A stretch of 64,000 nt of DNA from Anagrus nilaparvatae (Eukaryota > Arthropoda > Insecta > Hymenoptera > Mymaridae): contig JAKSXM010000147.1 in assembly GCA_022575985.1 (NCBI GenBank), forward strand, positions 17,084,001-17,148,000, written 5' to 3'. Below the pieces are notes generated by a model. The model was not told the origin of the DNA. It did no database searches and saw only the letters and a program-made list of their open reading frames with translations. Both the position numbers and the translations under genes were made by a program. Below are positions 33,600 to 42,925 of the stretch, piece by piece. Numbering within the stretch: the stretch's first letter is position 1; every line of letters starts with the position of its first letter.

Positions 33600-34450
33600 C
33601 ATTACCTGGGGGTATTCGAGGTTGTGAAAATCATTTTTATGAATGAAAATTTTAATTTTTTCGCCCTAGCATTTTTTCCAGTTTTACAAGATGGCAGACT
33701 TTAAAACATGTCAGAATAAGCTTTTTACATTGTTTGAAGGTTTTTTAGGTCGAAAAAACGTTTTTATTAATGATAATTTTCATTATTTGGCCCCAGAACA
33801 TTTTCCGATTTTCCAATATGGCGGAACAAAAAACATGAAGAGGAACTTTCTATATTTCCTGGGGATTCCCGAGCTTAAGAAAGACGTTTTGAATTATGAA
33901 AATATTTTTACCCTAGCATATTTCATTCATAAAAACGTTTATCTCGACCTGGAAAACCCCTAGGTAATATAAAAATATCTACTTTTCATGTTTTTTGTTC
34001 CGTAATATTGGAAAATCGGAAAATATGCTAGGTCGAAAAAATAAATGTTTTCACCAATGAAAACATTTTTCGCATCCTCAAAAACCCCCCAGGCAATGTA
34101 AAAAATTGATTCTGAAATGTTTTTTGGTTCGCCATCTTGGAAACCCAGAAAATGATCAGGGGCTAAAAAATTTAATATTTAATGAATGAAAACGTTTTTT
34201 TCAACTTTGGAAACCTCCAGATAATGTAGAAAGTTCCTTTATTAATGTTTTCTGTTCCGCGATCTTGGAAAAAAATATGAAAATCGAAACAATTAAAATT
34301 TTTATTTATAAAAACTATTTTTTCAACCGCAAAAACCTTCAGGTAATGTGAAAATTTCTATTTTCATGTTTTTTGGTCCACCATATTGAAAAATCAGAAA
34401 ATTGTTTTGAATAAAATTTAAAAATTACGCCTCCAGGATATCAGCTTTGC
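33600..34450. repeat. Subrepeats with YY1/Pho-like core words
   Basis: About six diverged units with (c/a)cgccat(a/c)ttgga or its complement, near 33690, 33815, 34000, 34130, 34258 and 34380. The word aatatggcgg matches the YY1/Pho core (GCCATnTT-type) on the other strand. A 90-codon frame (33691-33963) arises from this repeat and is not a gene. Confidence 0.55.
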
Positions 34451-34494
34451 CTCGTACGGTTCATTTTCATCCTCAAGGTATTCAGAAGATGACA

Positions 34495-34690
34495 GAAATT
34501 TCATGGAGTTAAACCCTTGCCTCAGGGAGTTAACTCTCTAAATCAGGGAGTTAACTTCCTAAATCAGGGAGTTAATTCCTTATATTAGGGTTACTAGGGT
34601 TATATTAGGGTTAATTATTTCCTGAATTAGAGAGATAACACCCTGATTTAGGGAGTTATAACTCTCTGAGCCAGAGAGTAGTACTACATG
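34495..34690. repeat. Palindromic ~22-bp minisatellite
   Basis: Alternating aactccctaaatcagggagtt-type units, each near-palindromic, at the centre of the foldback element. Equivalent cluster at 40245-40365 in the sister copy. Confidence 0.8.
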
Positions 34691-35585
34691 GTTATTTTTA
34701 CCGAAAAAATACAAAAAAATGTAAAAAAACAAAAAACATCAGAATTTTGAAATGCCTTGCTATAAACTCGTTTATACTAAAGCCTAAAGATTTTAATAGA
34801 ATAGAAATTATATGAAATTTCCTGGAGATACCAAATCTGAACTTATATGACTCTTATTAGGTCATTTAGCGCGGGTAAATTCAGAAAAACCGTTGAAAAA
34901 CGATCAAAATCCGACTTTTGTGTTGAAAGCATTTGGTGTAAGATCGTTTACATTAAAGCCTAAAAATTATTTAAATAAGGAAAGTAAGTAAAATTTCCCT
35001 GGGAATCCAAATCTTAACTTATTTATATCATTCGGAGTCATGTAGAGCGGGAAAATTCAAAAATTGAAAAAAAATGAGGAAAATTGAGGAAAATTCACGA
35101 TTTTTTGATTATTTCAGGGTCTAGGAGGTTAGATCGCATCTAGGTTAATATGGCATCCGAAAACATATATAAAAACACGCTTTTTCTGAGAAGCTTAATA
35201 AAAAACTCGGATATATAATTTTTCTGTAGCTTCCGTAAAATACCCTGTGAATTTATCTATTTTGCGGCTCCCCGTGTAGGAATTTTTCAAAACTAATGGC
35301 AGGAATGGATTCCTGAGGAAATTTTACTGTAGTACCTCTTTTCTCTCATTATTTTTAATAATTTCTAGAAGGAATGGCATATAAAAGAAGAATGGGTGGC
35401 TGAGAAAAGATGAAAACGCGTTTTTTTTCTTCAAAAATTCGCCCTGGGCTTATTTTTCCATATTAAGGGCTAAAATTTGGGGACATAGTCCATTTTGGAT
35501 AGGTAATTGGGAAAAAAAAAGTTTTAGCCGGTTTCAGCGACCCGACCTGAAAGGTTTTGCTTTTCTGACAGAGAATGACTATTAA

Positions 35586-36575
35586 ACATGTTCTGTAAAT
35601 TTTTAGTATTTGGGGTATATCACTGCTCTCACGAATCTAGGTTATTTATATTTTAAATTGTTAGACAAATATGACTTATTCAGACAATATTCATTTTTCG
35701 TCAAATTAAATATTTATATGTTTAATTCTTAATGTTAGCTTTAATACAAAACTAGACAAAATTAGTCTTTTAGTAAATTATAAATTTATTAATATAACTC
35801 GTGTACATTTTTCTATTTTTCTCTTTCTTTTCATTTGAATTCACCTTTATTTGTATTTCATATTATTTTTTCTAATTTTAGTTCCATCAAATTTAACATG
35901 GTGGGTGGCATACTTTTAGTAATCAAATAAGATGGGTGGCGTAATTGATTTCAGTACCAGTCTTTTCGGTTTTCTATTCTCTTTGCCGGGGAAGAAACAT
36001 AGAATAATGTATTCTTTATTTAACAATGTAATATTTTAGTCTTATAACTTAATTATTCTCCAGTACCTTTTTACATTTCTCGTTTACATTTTTGAGTCTA
36101 TTTTCTTTAAGGGTTATTTTGTTTTGCTTAAAATCGTGGGAGCATTGTCTGTTTAATTATTTATTAATTCTTAAATTGTATGTTTCACATGTGTTGATCT
36201 TGGCGAATCAATGTCTCTGTTTGATTTTTTAATGATCATAATTTTGATCGGAGGTCTCAATAGATTGACAGATCCGCTGATCTGGTGGCTGATACTGGAG
36301 ATTGTACTTTATTGTCAAAAGATTGTCTACTATTGTCAAAATTGTATTTTTTTATTCTCAAAAATTATTCATTTATTCATTTTACTAAATATTCATTTTA
36401 TCATTTTGAATCAAAATTATTTTATGTATACTATTATTATAAACTAGATTATATTTTATTGTTAGTTAATTTTAAAAACTAAATCTTTTTCATAAACTTT
36501 GTATTAACTTTTTATAAATTTATTTTTGTATATTTTTTGTATTAACATTCTAATTCATAGAATGGGTGGGTGGGA
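35586..36575 (+). other. LTR element internal region, 3' part
   Basis: Non-coding AT-rich sequence with two gatgggtggc words (35895-35940) and a polypurine tract (36563-36575). Overlapping 65-78 codon frames at 36211-36482 show no motif. Confidence 0.55.
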
Positions 36576-36817
36576 TGTCTCGGTATATGTAGTATAATAT
36601 ACGTTTACGTTATTTATTGTATGCGTTAACTTATTTATATGTATTGTATCTTTTATACTGCCCATGAGAGCCTCTTTTGTGTTACCACAGCGAAAGCCAG
36701 TTTGCTCTCAGGTGTTGCCAAGAGCACACCCGTTCTCAATAAACGCTCTCGTTTATGTTAAATGGCCGTCTTGTTTATTATACCTAGTTCCGCCATAATC
36801 CATCATTTATTGGAACA
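36576..36817 (+). repeat. Right LTR
   Basis: Direct copy of 31636-31878 with TG...CA ends, followed by CTCTC. Confidence 0.9.
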
Positions 36818-37300
36818 CTCTCTCTTACTTATCAGATTGGCTTTTTAGAGATAACAGGCCAAAGCCAATGACATCAGATTTTCTTTTATCACTTTTTAAA
36901 CCATATAAATTTGACAGGCTCTCCCGGGGTCTTCGTAAGGACTTGGAAATTCCTTCTTCTTTTACCAACGATCAGGGCCTTAACTCTTTTCAAGTTAAAT
37001 TTGCAAACTTCTGGAATAGTATTCCCCCATGTATACGTGACATACATTCTTACAATTGTTTTAAGAGGAGTATCAGACAATATCTTTTTAGATCAAATCT
37101 TTCTTGACTTATATTATTTAAATAATTGATTAATTGATTGATTTATTTACGTGATTGATTAACTGATTGATTTGACTTACTCTTACTGTTGACTATTTGA
37201 CTGTTTGTTGTATATTTTATTTGAAATTTCACATATTTTATGCTATTATATTAGTTTACACAATTTTACTGTATTTATAAATAAGTTAAATAAATTGTAT
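36818..37300 (+). mobile_element. CR1/Jockey-like LINE, second half of the split copy
   Basis: Resumes the LINE interrupted at 31635. The frame 36868-37107 (MTSDFLLSLFKPYKFDRLSR, then GLNSFQVKFANFWNSIPPCI and FKRSIRQYLF) matches 47432-47211 on the minus strand residue for residue over most of its length; it is the C-terminus of the LINE ORF. The 3' untranslated end is AT-rich with ttgattgattgatt repeats and finishes in a gtatgtatgtata run. ORF ends at 37107. Confidence 0.82.
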
Positions 37301-37689
37301 GTATGTATATAAGATTTTTTTTTTTTTTTTGCGTAGGAAGTGGAGAAATGCGTTACGCTTACTATTCAGCATCCGGACTAACAGTTATGTGGGACTCGAC
37401 TTAGTTTGCCTTTACCCACTACAACTTTACTCCCTTCCTACCTTATGCGAGCCTATCCTGGGACCGTTTTCACATTACTTCAGGACAGGTTCAAGGCCAT
37501 TTAGTTCTAGTCGTGAACTCCATCTTTTGACTTGCGTCCAATGACTCGCAAGTCTGGTTTAGGACTCCGTCGTTCCATCTGATTAAAATTCCGTTTTTTA
37601 TGTCATCTTCAATAAAATATATGTTAGCTGAAATATAAGTCATTTCTTATTATCATTAAAAGAGAAGGTAATAAATAAATATATAAATA
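37301..37689. other. Unassigned GC-richer segment
   Basis: A T17 run (37314-37330) precedes about 290 bases of balanced composition ending at aataaaatatatg. This could be a minus-strand retroposed sequence with an A-tail, but neither Pol III boxes nor coding motifs are visible. The 81-codon frame here has no homology I recognise. Confidence 0.4.
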
Positions 37690-37770
37690 CTAGCTGCCTC
37701 CGGCTCGCTTCGCTCACCTCTGCAACCGCCAAGGGGGTTGCGCCCCCCTGGACCCCTGCAACTTGATTTT
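37690..37770 (-). mobile_element. Helitron-type 3' terminus (minus orientation)
   Basis: CTAG at 37690-37693 preceded by A, then an abruptly GC-rich tract (gcctccggctcgcttcgc, ggggttgcgccccc) before returning to AT-rich DNA. Read on the minus strand this is a GC-rich, hairpin-forming end closing in CTAG-T. The exact stem is less clear than at 11155 or 63962. Confidence 0.45.
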
Positions 37771-39382
37771 TTTCAAAGATATGTTGTTTTAGGTTACTCA
37801 ATATTTTCTATAACAACCTTTTTTTATCCGAATTATTATCTAAAATTTACTGAATCACAAAAATTACGGACGTTGGAACTCAGGCGGATAATTAGTGATC
37901 AGCGATGCAAAGCTTGATTACCCTTCCCTAGGATCCGCAAGTGGCAGTTGCTTCCCGCAACTACCAATTCTAGGATTCTCCCTGATAATACCTGTACAAG
38001 TTTCTTTTAGTTACTCTATTGAGCTACTAAATTAGTAACCGGTAATTAATTAACTAAAACTGTGTTAAGTAAATCTTGCTACTTACAGTTTTCAAAGGCT
38101 TTTGACCTAAAAATTGAAACTTGGTACATAATCATGATTTTTTTCATAAAGAAATGAATTGCCAGGGAAAAATACATCGGTTAAAAAAAAAAAATTATTA
38201 TTTTACGATGAAAATCAAGCGAGTAATGCATGTTTAAAGTTCAGAAACAGACTTTTTCCAATAAAATTTCAATCTTTTTTAAGACGAATTTGGGCAAAAT
38301 CTTAAATTGTCGATAACTTGGCTAAATTTCATCGTAAAATGAAAAGTTTTTTTTTCTTTTGGAGTGGTTTTTCCCTGGCAATCCAAATTTTTCATCTATT
38401 TCTTTAAATATAATAAAGATTTATTGTTAAAAATCAAATTTTCGGATTTTGATCTCTCAGTCACCCACAAAATTGACTAAAAATTTTTTAGACGAGCAGC
38501 TCCAACTTACTGCTATAGAAATATGAAAATAACAAACTATTCCCGAAAACTTTGTAGTATCAGATTTTGTCGTCATTTTTTTTCGACTTTTCGCTCGTTC
38601 AAGCTAGGTGTGAAGAGAATTAATCGAATAGTTTGTTAAAACCACCAATTATGTATTTATTTTAACTTCCTGAATTTTTAATATTAATAATAAATATATT
38701 AATAGTGAACTTAACTTGAATGAATTTAAAAGTATAAAAACAACACAAATCAATTAATTTTAATTACATATTAAGAGAGCCCTATCGTTTCTAAAAAATC
38801 CAATAATAGTAGCTAGGATACACCAGTATTAAAGAAAATTTAAAAAGAAATCCAAAGAGCCCAAAAATTTTATAGTTTTCCGATAAAATAAAGGAAAAAT
38901 AATTAATTGAAAATTTTTTGATATAATAAGCGTTGCTTATGGGATTTCATTTTGTTTTTTAAAATTCTCTATGAATATCGAATCTTATAAAAAAAAATTG
39001 CACTAGCATATAGCTGAACAAAATTAAAATATTTATTAATCAATGAAAATTTTAGTTTCCGACAAAATAAAAGATTAAAATAAAATATAAATTAAAATGG
39101 AGAGTATATTTTTTTTTATCCATTATACGTAACAAAATCTCACGCACTCGTTTATAATTTGATTTATTATAGAATCTCCACTTTTTCCTTAGACATTTTT
39201 CGTACACATTTTCAAACGTCACCTGAACGTAATTTTTCGAATAAAACGAAATACTTAATTATCTATCCTTTTAACCTGTTTACCCTTCAGACTAAGTAAA
39301 TCTTTAGATGTTAACATTTTGAGAATATGTTTTATACTGTAATGAAAGTAAATTAATATATATGAGTGATTCTTAGTGAATT
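37771..39382. other. AT-rich non-coding DNA
   Basis: May include the body of the Helitron-type element whose end is at 37690. No gene or defined repeat boundary recognised. 38140-38420 contains an imperfect inverted pair (tttacgatgaaaa / catcgtaaaatgaaa). Confidence 0.4.
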
Positions 39383-41212
39383 CAGCAAAAGTTTCCATGT
39401 CGGGTCGCTGAAACCGACTAAAAAATTTTTTTTGCCAATTACCTATTAAAAATGGAATATGTCTCCAAATTTTAGCCCTTAATATTGAAAACTAAGCCCA
39501 AGGCGAATTTTTGAAAAAAAAAACATGTTTTCATATTTCCTCAGCCCCTCATTCTTCTTTTATATGCCATTCCTTCTGAAAACGATTAAAAATGATGAAA
39601 AAAGGATTACTATAGTAAAATTTCCTCAGAAATCCAGTCCTGCTATTAGTTTTCGAAAATTCCTACACGGGGAGCCGGAAAATCGATAAATTCACAGGGT
39701 GTTTTACGGAAGCTACAGAAAAATTGTATATCTGAGTTTTTTATTAAGCTTCGCAGAAAAAGCGTGTTTTTATATATATTTTCGGATGCGATATCAACCT
39801 AGATGCGATCGAACTTTCTAGACCCTAAAATAATCGAAATATCGTGAATTTTCCTCAATTTTTTCAGTTTTTTGAATTTTCCCGCTCTAAATAACTCCGA
39901 ATGATTTAAATAAAGAAAAATTCGAATTCCCGGGGAAATTTTACATACTTTTTTTATTTAAATATTTTTTAGGCTTCAATGTAAATGCCTCAAATACAAA
40001 AGTAGGATTTTCATCATTTTCAAAAGTTTTTCTGAATTTTCTTGCACTAAATGACCTTTTACGAGTCAAATAAGTATAGATTTGGATTCTCCAGGAAATT
40101 TAATTTAACTTCTATACTATGAAAATCTTTAGGCTTTACTATAAACGAGTTCATATCAATGGATTTAAAAAATTCTGATTTTCCTTGTTTTTTTACATTT
40201 TTTTGTTTTTGTGCGGTTACTCTAACAAACCTAACTAGAGTACTACTCTCTGGCTCAGAGAGTTATAACTCCCTAAATCAGGGAGTTGACTTCCTAATTT
40301 AGAAAGTTAACACCCTGATTTAAAGAGTTACTGCCTAGGGCAGGTAGTTAACACCCTGAAATATCTGCCATCTTCTGGAATACTTTAAAGTTGAAAATTA
40401 ACCATACAATGGAAAGCTGATATCCTGGAGGCGTAATTTTTAATTTTTTATTCAAAACAATTTTCCGATTTCTCAATATGGTGGACCAATAAACATGAAA
40501 ATAGAAACTTTCTACATAGGTTTTCGAGGTTGAGAAAATCGTTGTTATAAATAAAAATTTTAATTTTTCCGCCCTTGCATATTGTCCCCGGGTGTTTTTG
40601 AGTACGAGAAAAACGTTTTCATTTATCAAAACTTTTGTTTTTTCACACTAGCATATATTCCGATTTTCTAATATTACGGAATAAAAAACATGAAAAGTAG
40701 AAATATCTATATAGATATTTTAAAATATGTAATATTACCTAGGAGTTTTCGAGGTCAAGACAAACATTTTTATGAATGGGTAAAAATATTTTCATAATAC
40801 AAAACGTTTTTCTTAAGCTCGAAAATCCCCAAGAAATATAGATAGTTCCTCTTTATGTTTTTTGTTCCGCCATATTGGAATATTGGAAAATATTCTGGGT
40901 CAAATAATGAAAAATTTCATTAATAAAAACGTTTTAACAACCTCGAAAACCTCCAGGCAATGTAAAAAGCTTATTATGTTTTTTCATTCATAAAAATGAT
41001 TTTCTCAACCTCAAAAACCCCAGGAAATTTAGAAAGTTCCTTGATTTAGGGATTTATAACTCTCTGAGCCAGAGAGTACTGCTACTGGTTATGTTTATTA
41101 GAGTAACCGCACAAATACAAAAAAATGTAAAAAAACAAGGAAAATCAGAATTTTTTAAATCCATTGCTATAAACTTGATGATACTAAAGCCTAAAGATTT
41201 TCATAGTATGAA
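39383..41212. mobile_element. Second copy of the 2.9-kb foldback element, truncated
   Basis: Begins within the terminal repeat (caaaagtttccatgtcggg matches 32657 onward, the first ~18 bases are missing) and follows the left arm to about 40230. The centre is the reverse complement of the 32638 copy: the aactccctgattt cluster comes first (40245-40365), then ggaggcgtaatttt and the ccatattgg subrepeats. So this copy is inserted in the opposite orientation. The second arm is lost after about 165 bases (41212). Confidence 0.82.
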
Positions 41213-41485
41213 CAGTATGAACAAGAAGAACACGAAAAAGATGTAAAAAATAATCGTGATAAGTCTCTCTCATATTATTGTCTTAACAATCATATGTTTG
41301 AATTTAATAAGGTTTCTATTATGGATTTTGAACCTAAATTATTTAAGAGAAAAATATCAGAGATGTTACACATTTAAGCCAATAATTACACAGTTAATAG
41401 AAAAAAAGATACGATGTTTTTCAATAGTTTACATAAAAATTTCATAAATTATTGTACTAGAAAATTCCCTAACGACTTTAGTTAT
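41213..41485 (+). pseudogene. Penelope-like element, C-terminal GIY-YIG endonuclease remnant
   Basis: The translation EHEKDVKNNRDKSLSYYCLN, NHMFEFNKVSIMDFEPKLFK and RKISEMLHI follows the layout of the C-terminal part of Penelope-like endonucleases: a conserved EH after the GIY-YIG strands, an NH-F pair, and the KR..SEMLHI block with its catalytic-site glutamate. One stop follows HI, then NNYTVNRKKDTMFF. The RT and GIY-YIG start are absent, and the fragment begins exactly where the foldback element is cut, suggesting one rearrangement or insertion created both edges. Confidence 0.78.
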
Positions 41486-41885
41486 AAGTAATTTTTATTT
41501 CTTTTTTTACTCTCCTCTAATAAATTTTCTTCTCTTATATTTATCACACAAGTTAGAGTTCATACATACATACTTCTATATACTAGAACTCATATAAAAA
41601 ACTTATAACCGGTTTATGTAAACACAACCTAAATGCATGGAACATGTTTACTTCCAGATGAGGACTAGGTATAATACAAATGTTACTCAACATTACAATA
41701 CAATTTTCTAATTTTATAATTTGTAATTATCAATTTACTCGCTGCTAAGATTCTAAACTATTTTGATTCCCTAAACCTGAATTATTAAGTCCCTTAACAA
41801 TATTATTCCAAATCCCTAAGTCCCTAAATTAAGTCCTTAAGCTCAGATTTTTCAAAATCTCCTAATTATTCTAAGTTTCATTTGC
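41486..41885. other. AT-rich non-coding DNA
   Basis: Possibly the 3' untranslated end of the Penelope-like fragment; nothing specific recognised. Confidence 0.4.
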
Positions 41886-42235
41886 CCCCCCCCCCCCTAA
41901 ATAGGACAAATTTGACCAGCCCCCTTAAATAGGGCAAAATTTACCACCCCCCTTAAATAGGACAAATTTTAACACTCCCCTTAAATAGGAAAAATTTGAC
42001 CACCCCCCTTAAATAGGACATATTTGACCACCCCCCTTAAATAGGACATATTTGACTACCCCCCTTAAATAGGACATATTTGACCACCCCCCTAAAATAG
42101 GACAAATTTTACCACCCCCCTTAAATAGGACATATTTTACCACCCCCCTTAAATAGGACATATTTGACCACCCCCCTTAAATAGGACATATTTGACCACC
42201 CCCCTTAAACAGGACATATTTGACAACCCCCCTTA
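41886..42235. repeat. 28-bp minisatellite
   Basis: About 12 copies of a 28-base unit, ccccccttaaataggaca then tatttgacca, with strong C/G strand bias; flanked by C-runs. Confidence 0.92.
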
Positions 42236-42611
42236 ATTTTCAAATTCTGAAGTACCCCCTCCCTATAAACATGTTCCATGTTAATATATACATATAGTAG
42301 TATAACATGGAGTTTATCAGTACCGTGTTTGTTTATCTAAATGCAGTATACTACACCTGTTTTTGACTAACAACAATGTTCTTCTTTTTTTTAGCAAAGA
42401 AATAATAGTAATTTAAATATAATAGCCGGTATGTAAAAATTTTTTATAAAAATTATTGTATATTATTTTTTTTAATATCATATCATGAATAATAAATTTT
42501 TCAGTTTGATAAGGTGTACTGTGCGTACACGAAACGTTACTCTTAATAAGAAAAGATCTGTGTGATTTTTATTTATTAGCCCTCTTGGTAGAGAATCATC
42601 TTTTGATCTCT
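42236..42611. other. AT-rich spacer
   Basis: No gene recognised. The T-run at 42619 onward is the A-tail of the next LINE fragment. Confidence 0.4.
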
Positions 42612-42925
42612 CTTATTATTATTTTTTTTTTTTTTTTTTTTTTGTCAAGGGAATCTTTTGAATCTTACATCAGCCATAGAGTGTTTGCGGGCCTTAAAGA
42701 CCCCCAAATTTCCATGACAGCCCAGTTGCAAAAAGTGTACAACTTGAAGACCAGACCAGGCTACGCCCCAGATTCTTACTGGATAAACACACTATAAACC
42801 CCCCTGCGCTTGTTTGCTCCAAACCGGTACTCCCTTTTCAGGTATAACTTCAGTTTGGAATGCGCAGCCTAGGCAACGGGCCACTGCCTTTCTCCAGCCT
42901 AGTGAAAGGAGAGTTATCTATTTAT
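42612..42925 (-). mobile_element. R1-clade LINE, 3'-end fragment with A-tail
   Basis: Minus strand. Nearly identical to 42958-43235 (same gaatctta/tgcatcagccat, cgggccttaaagac and aggtataacttcagtttgg words). It ends in a run of about 20 A (minus strand) at 42619-42643. A severely 5'-truncated insertion of the same family as the next entry, placed in tandem with it. Confidence 0.82.

Larger units (their letters stand above)
32638..35581. mobile_element. 2.9-kb foldback element nested in the LTR element
   Basis: The ends are near-exact complements, (A)GTCATTCTCTGTCAGAAAAG at the left and the reverse at the right, and outer arms of roughly 900 bases remain closely matched (32638-33560 against 34680-35581). 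TTAA flanks both sides (32634-32637 and 35582-35585). The central 1.1 kb contains diverged ~120-180-base subrepeats with a ccatattggaaaatcggaaaat phrase and a cluster of short inverted aactccctgattt repeats. No transposase. A second copy lies at 39383-41212 in the opposite orientation. TTAA flanks suggest, but do not prove, piggyBac-type mobilisation; the first base beyond TTAA differs between the ends. Confidence 0.85.
31636..36817 (+). mobile_element. Non-autonomous LTR retrotransposon (LARD/TRIM-like)
   Basis: Two direct LTRs (31636-31878, 36576-36817) of about 243 bases start TGTCTCGG and end GGAACA, and the element is flanked by a CTCTC duplication (31631-31635, 36818-36822). A purine-rich gggtgggtggga tract directly precedes the right LTR, fitting a polypurine tract and plus orientation. 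The internal region has no gag or pol; without the nested foldback element it is about 2.2 kb in total. The sequence after the left LTR (gtcccatcgagccgaatctgg) resembles the start of BEL/Pao gag regions, a weak hint of its helper. The LTRs differ at roughly 15-20 positions by eye, so the insertion is not recent. Confidence 0.9.

Noticed and set aside
39383..41212. Arm-flip recombination inside the foldback element
   Set aside because: The centre is reversed relative to the 32638 copy, but since the arms are symmetrical, simple insertion in the other orientation explains it.
41886..42235. CRISPR-like regular repeats
   Set aside because: Units are directly adjacent with no variable spacers and the context is eukaryotic transposon DNA; it is an ordinary minisatellite.
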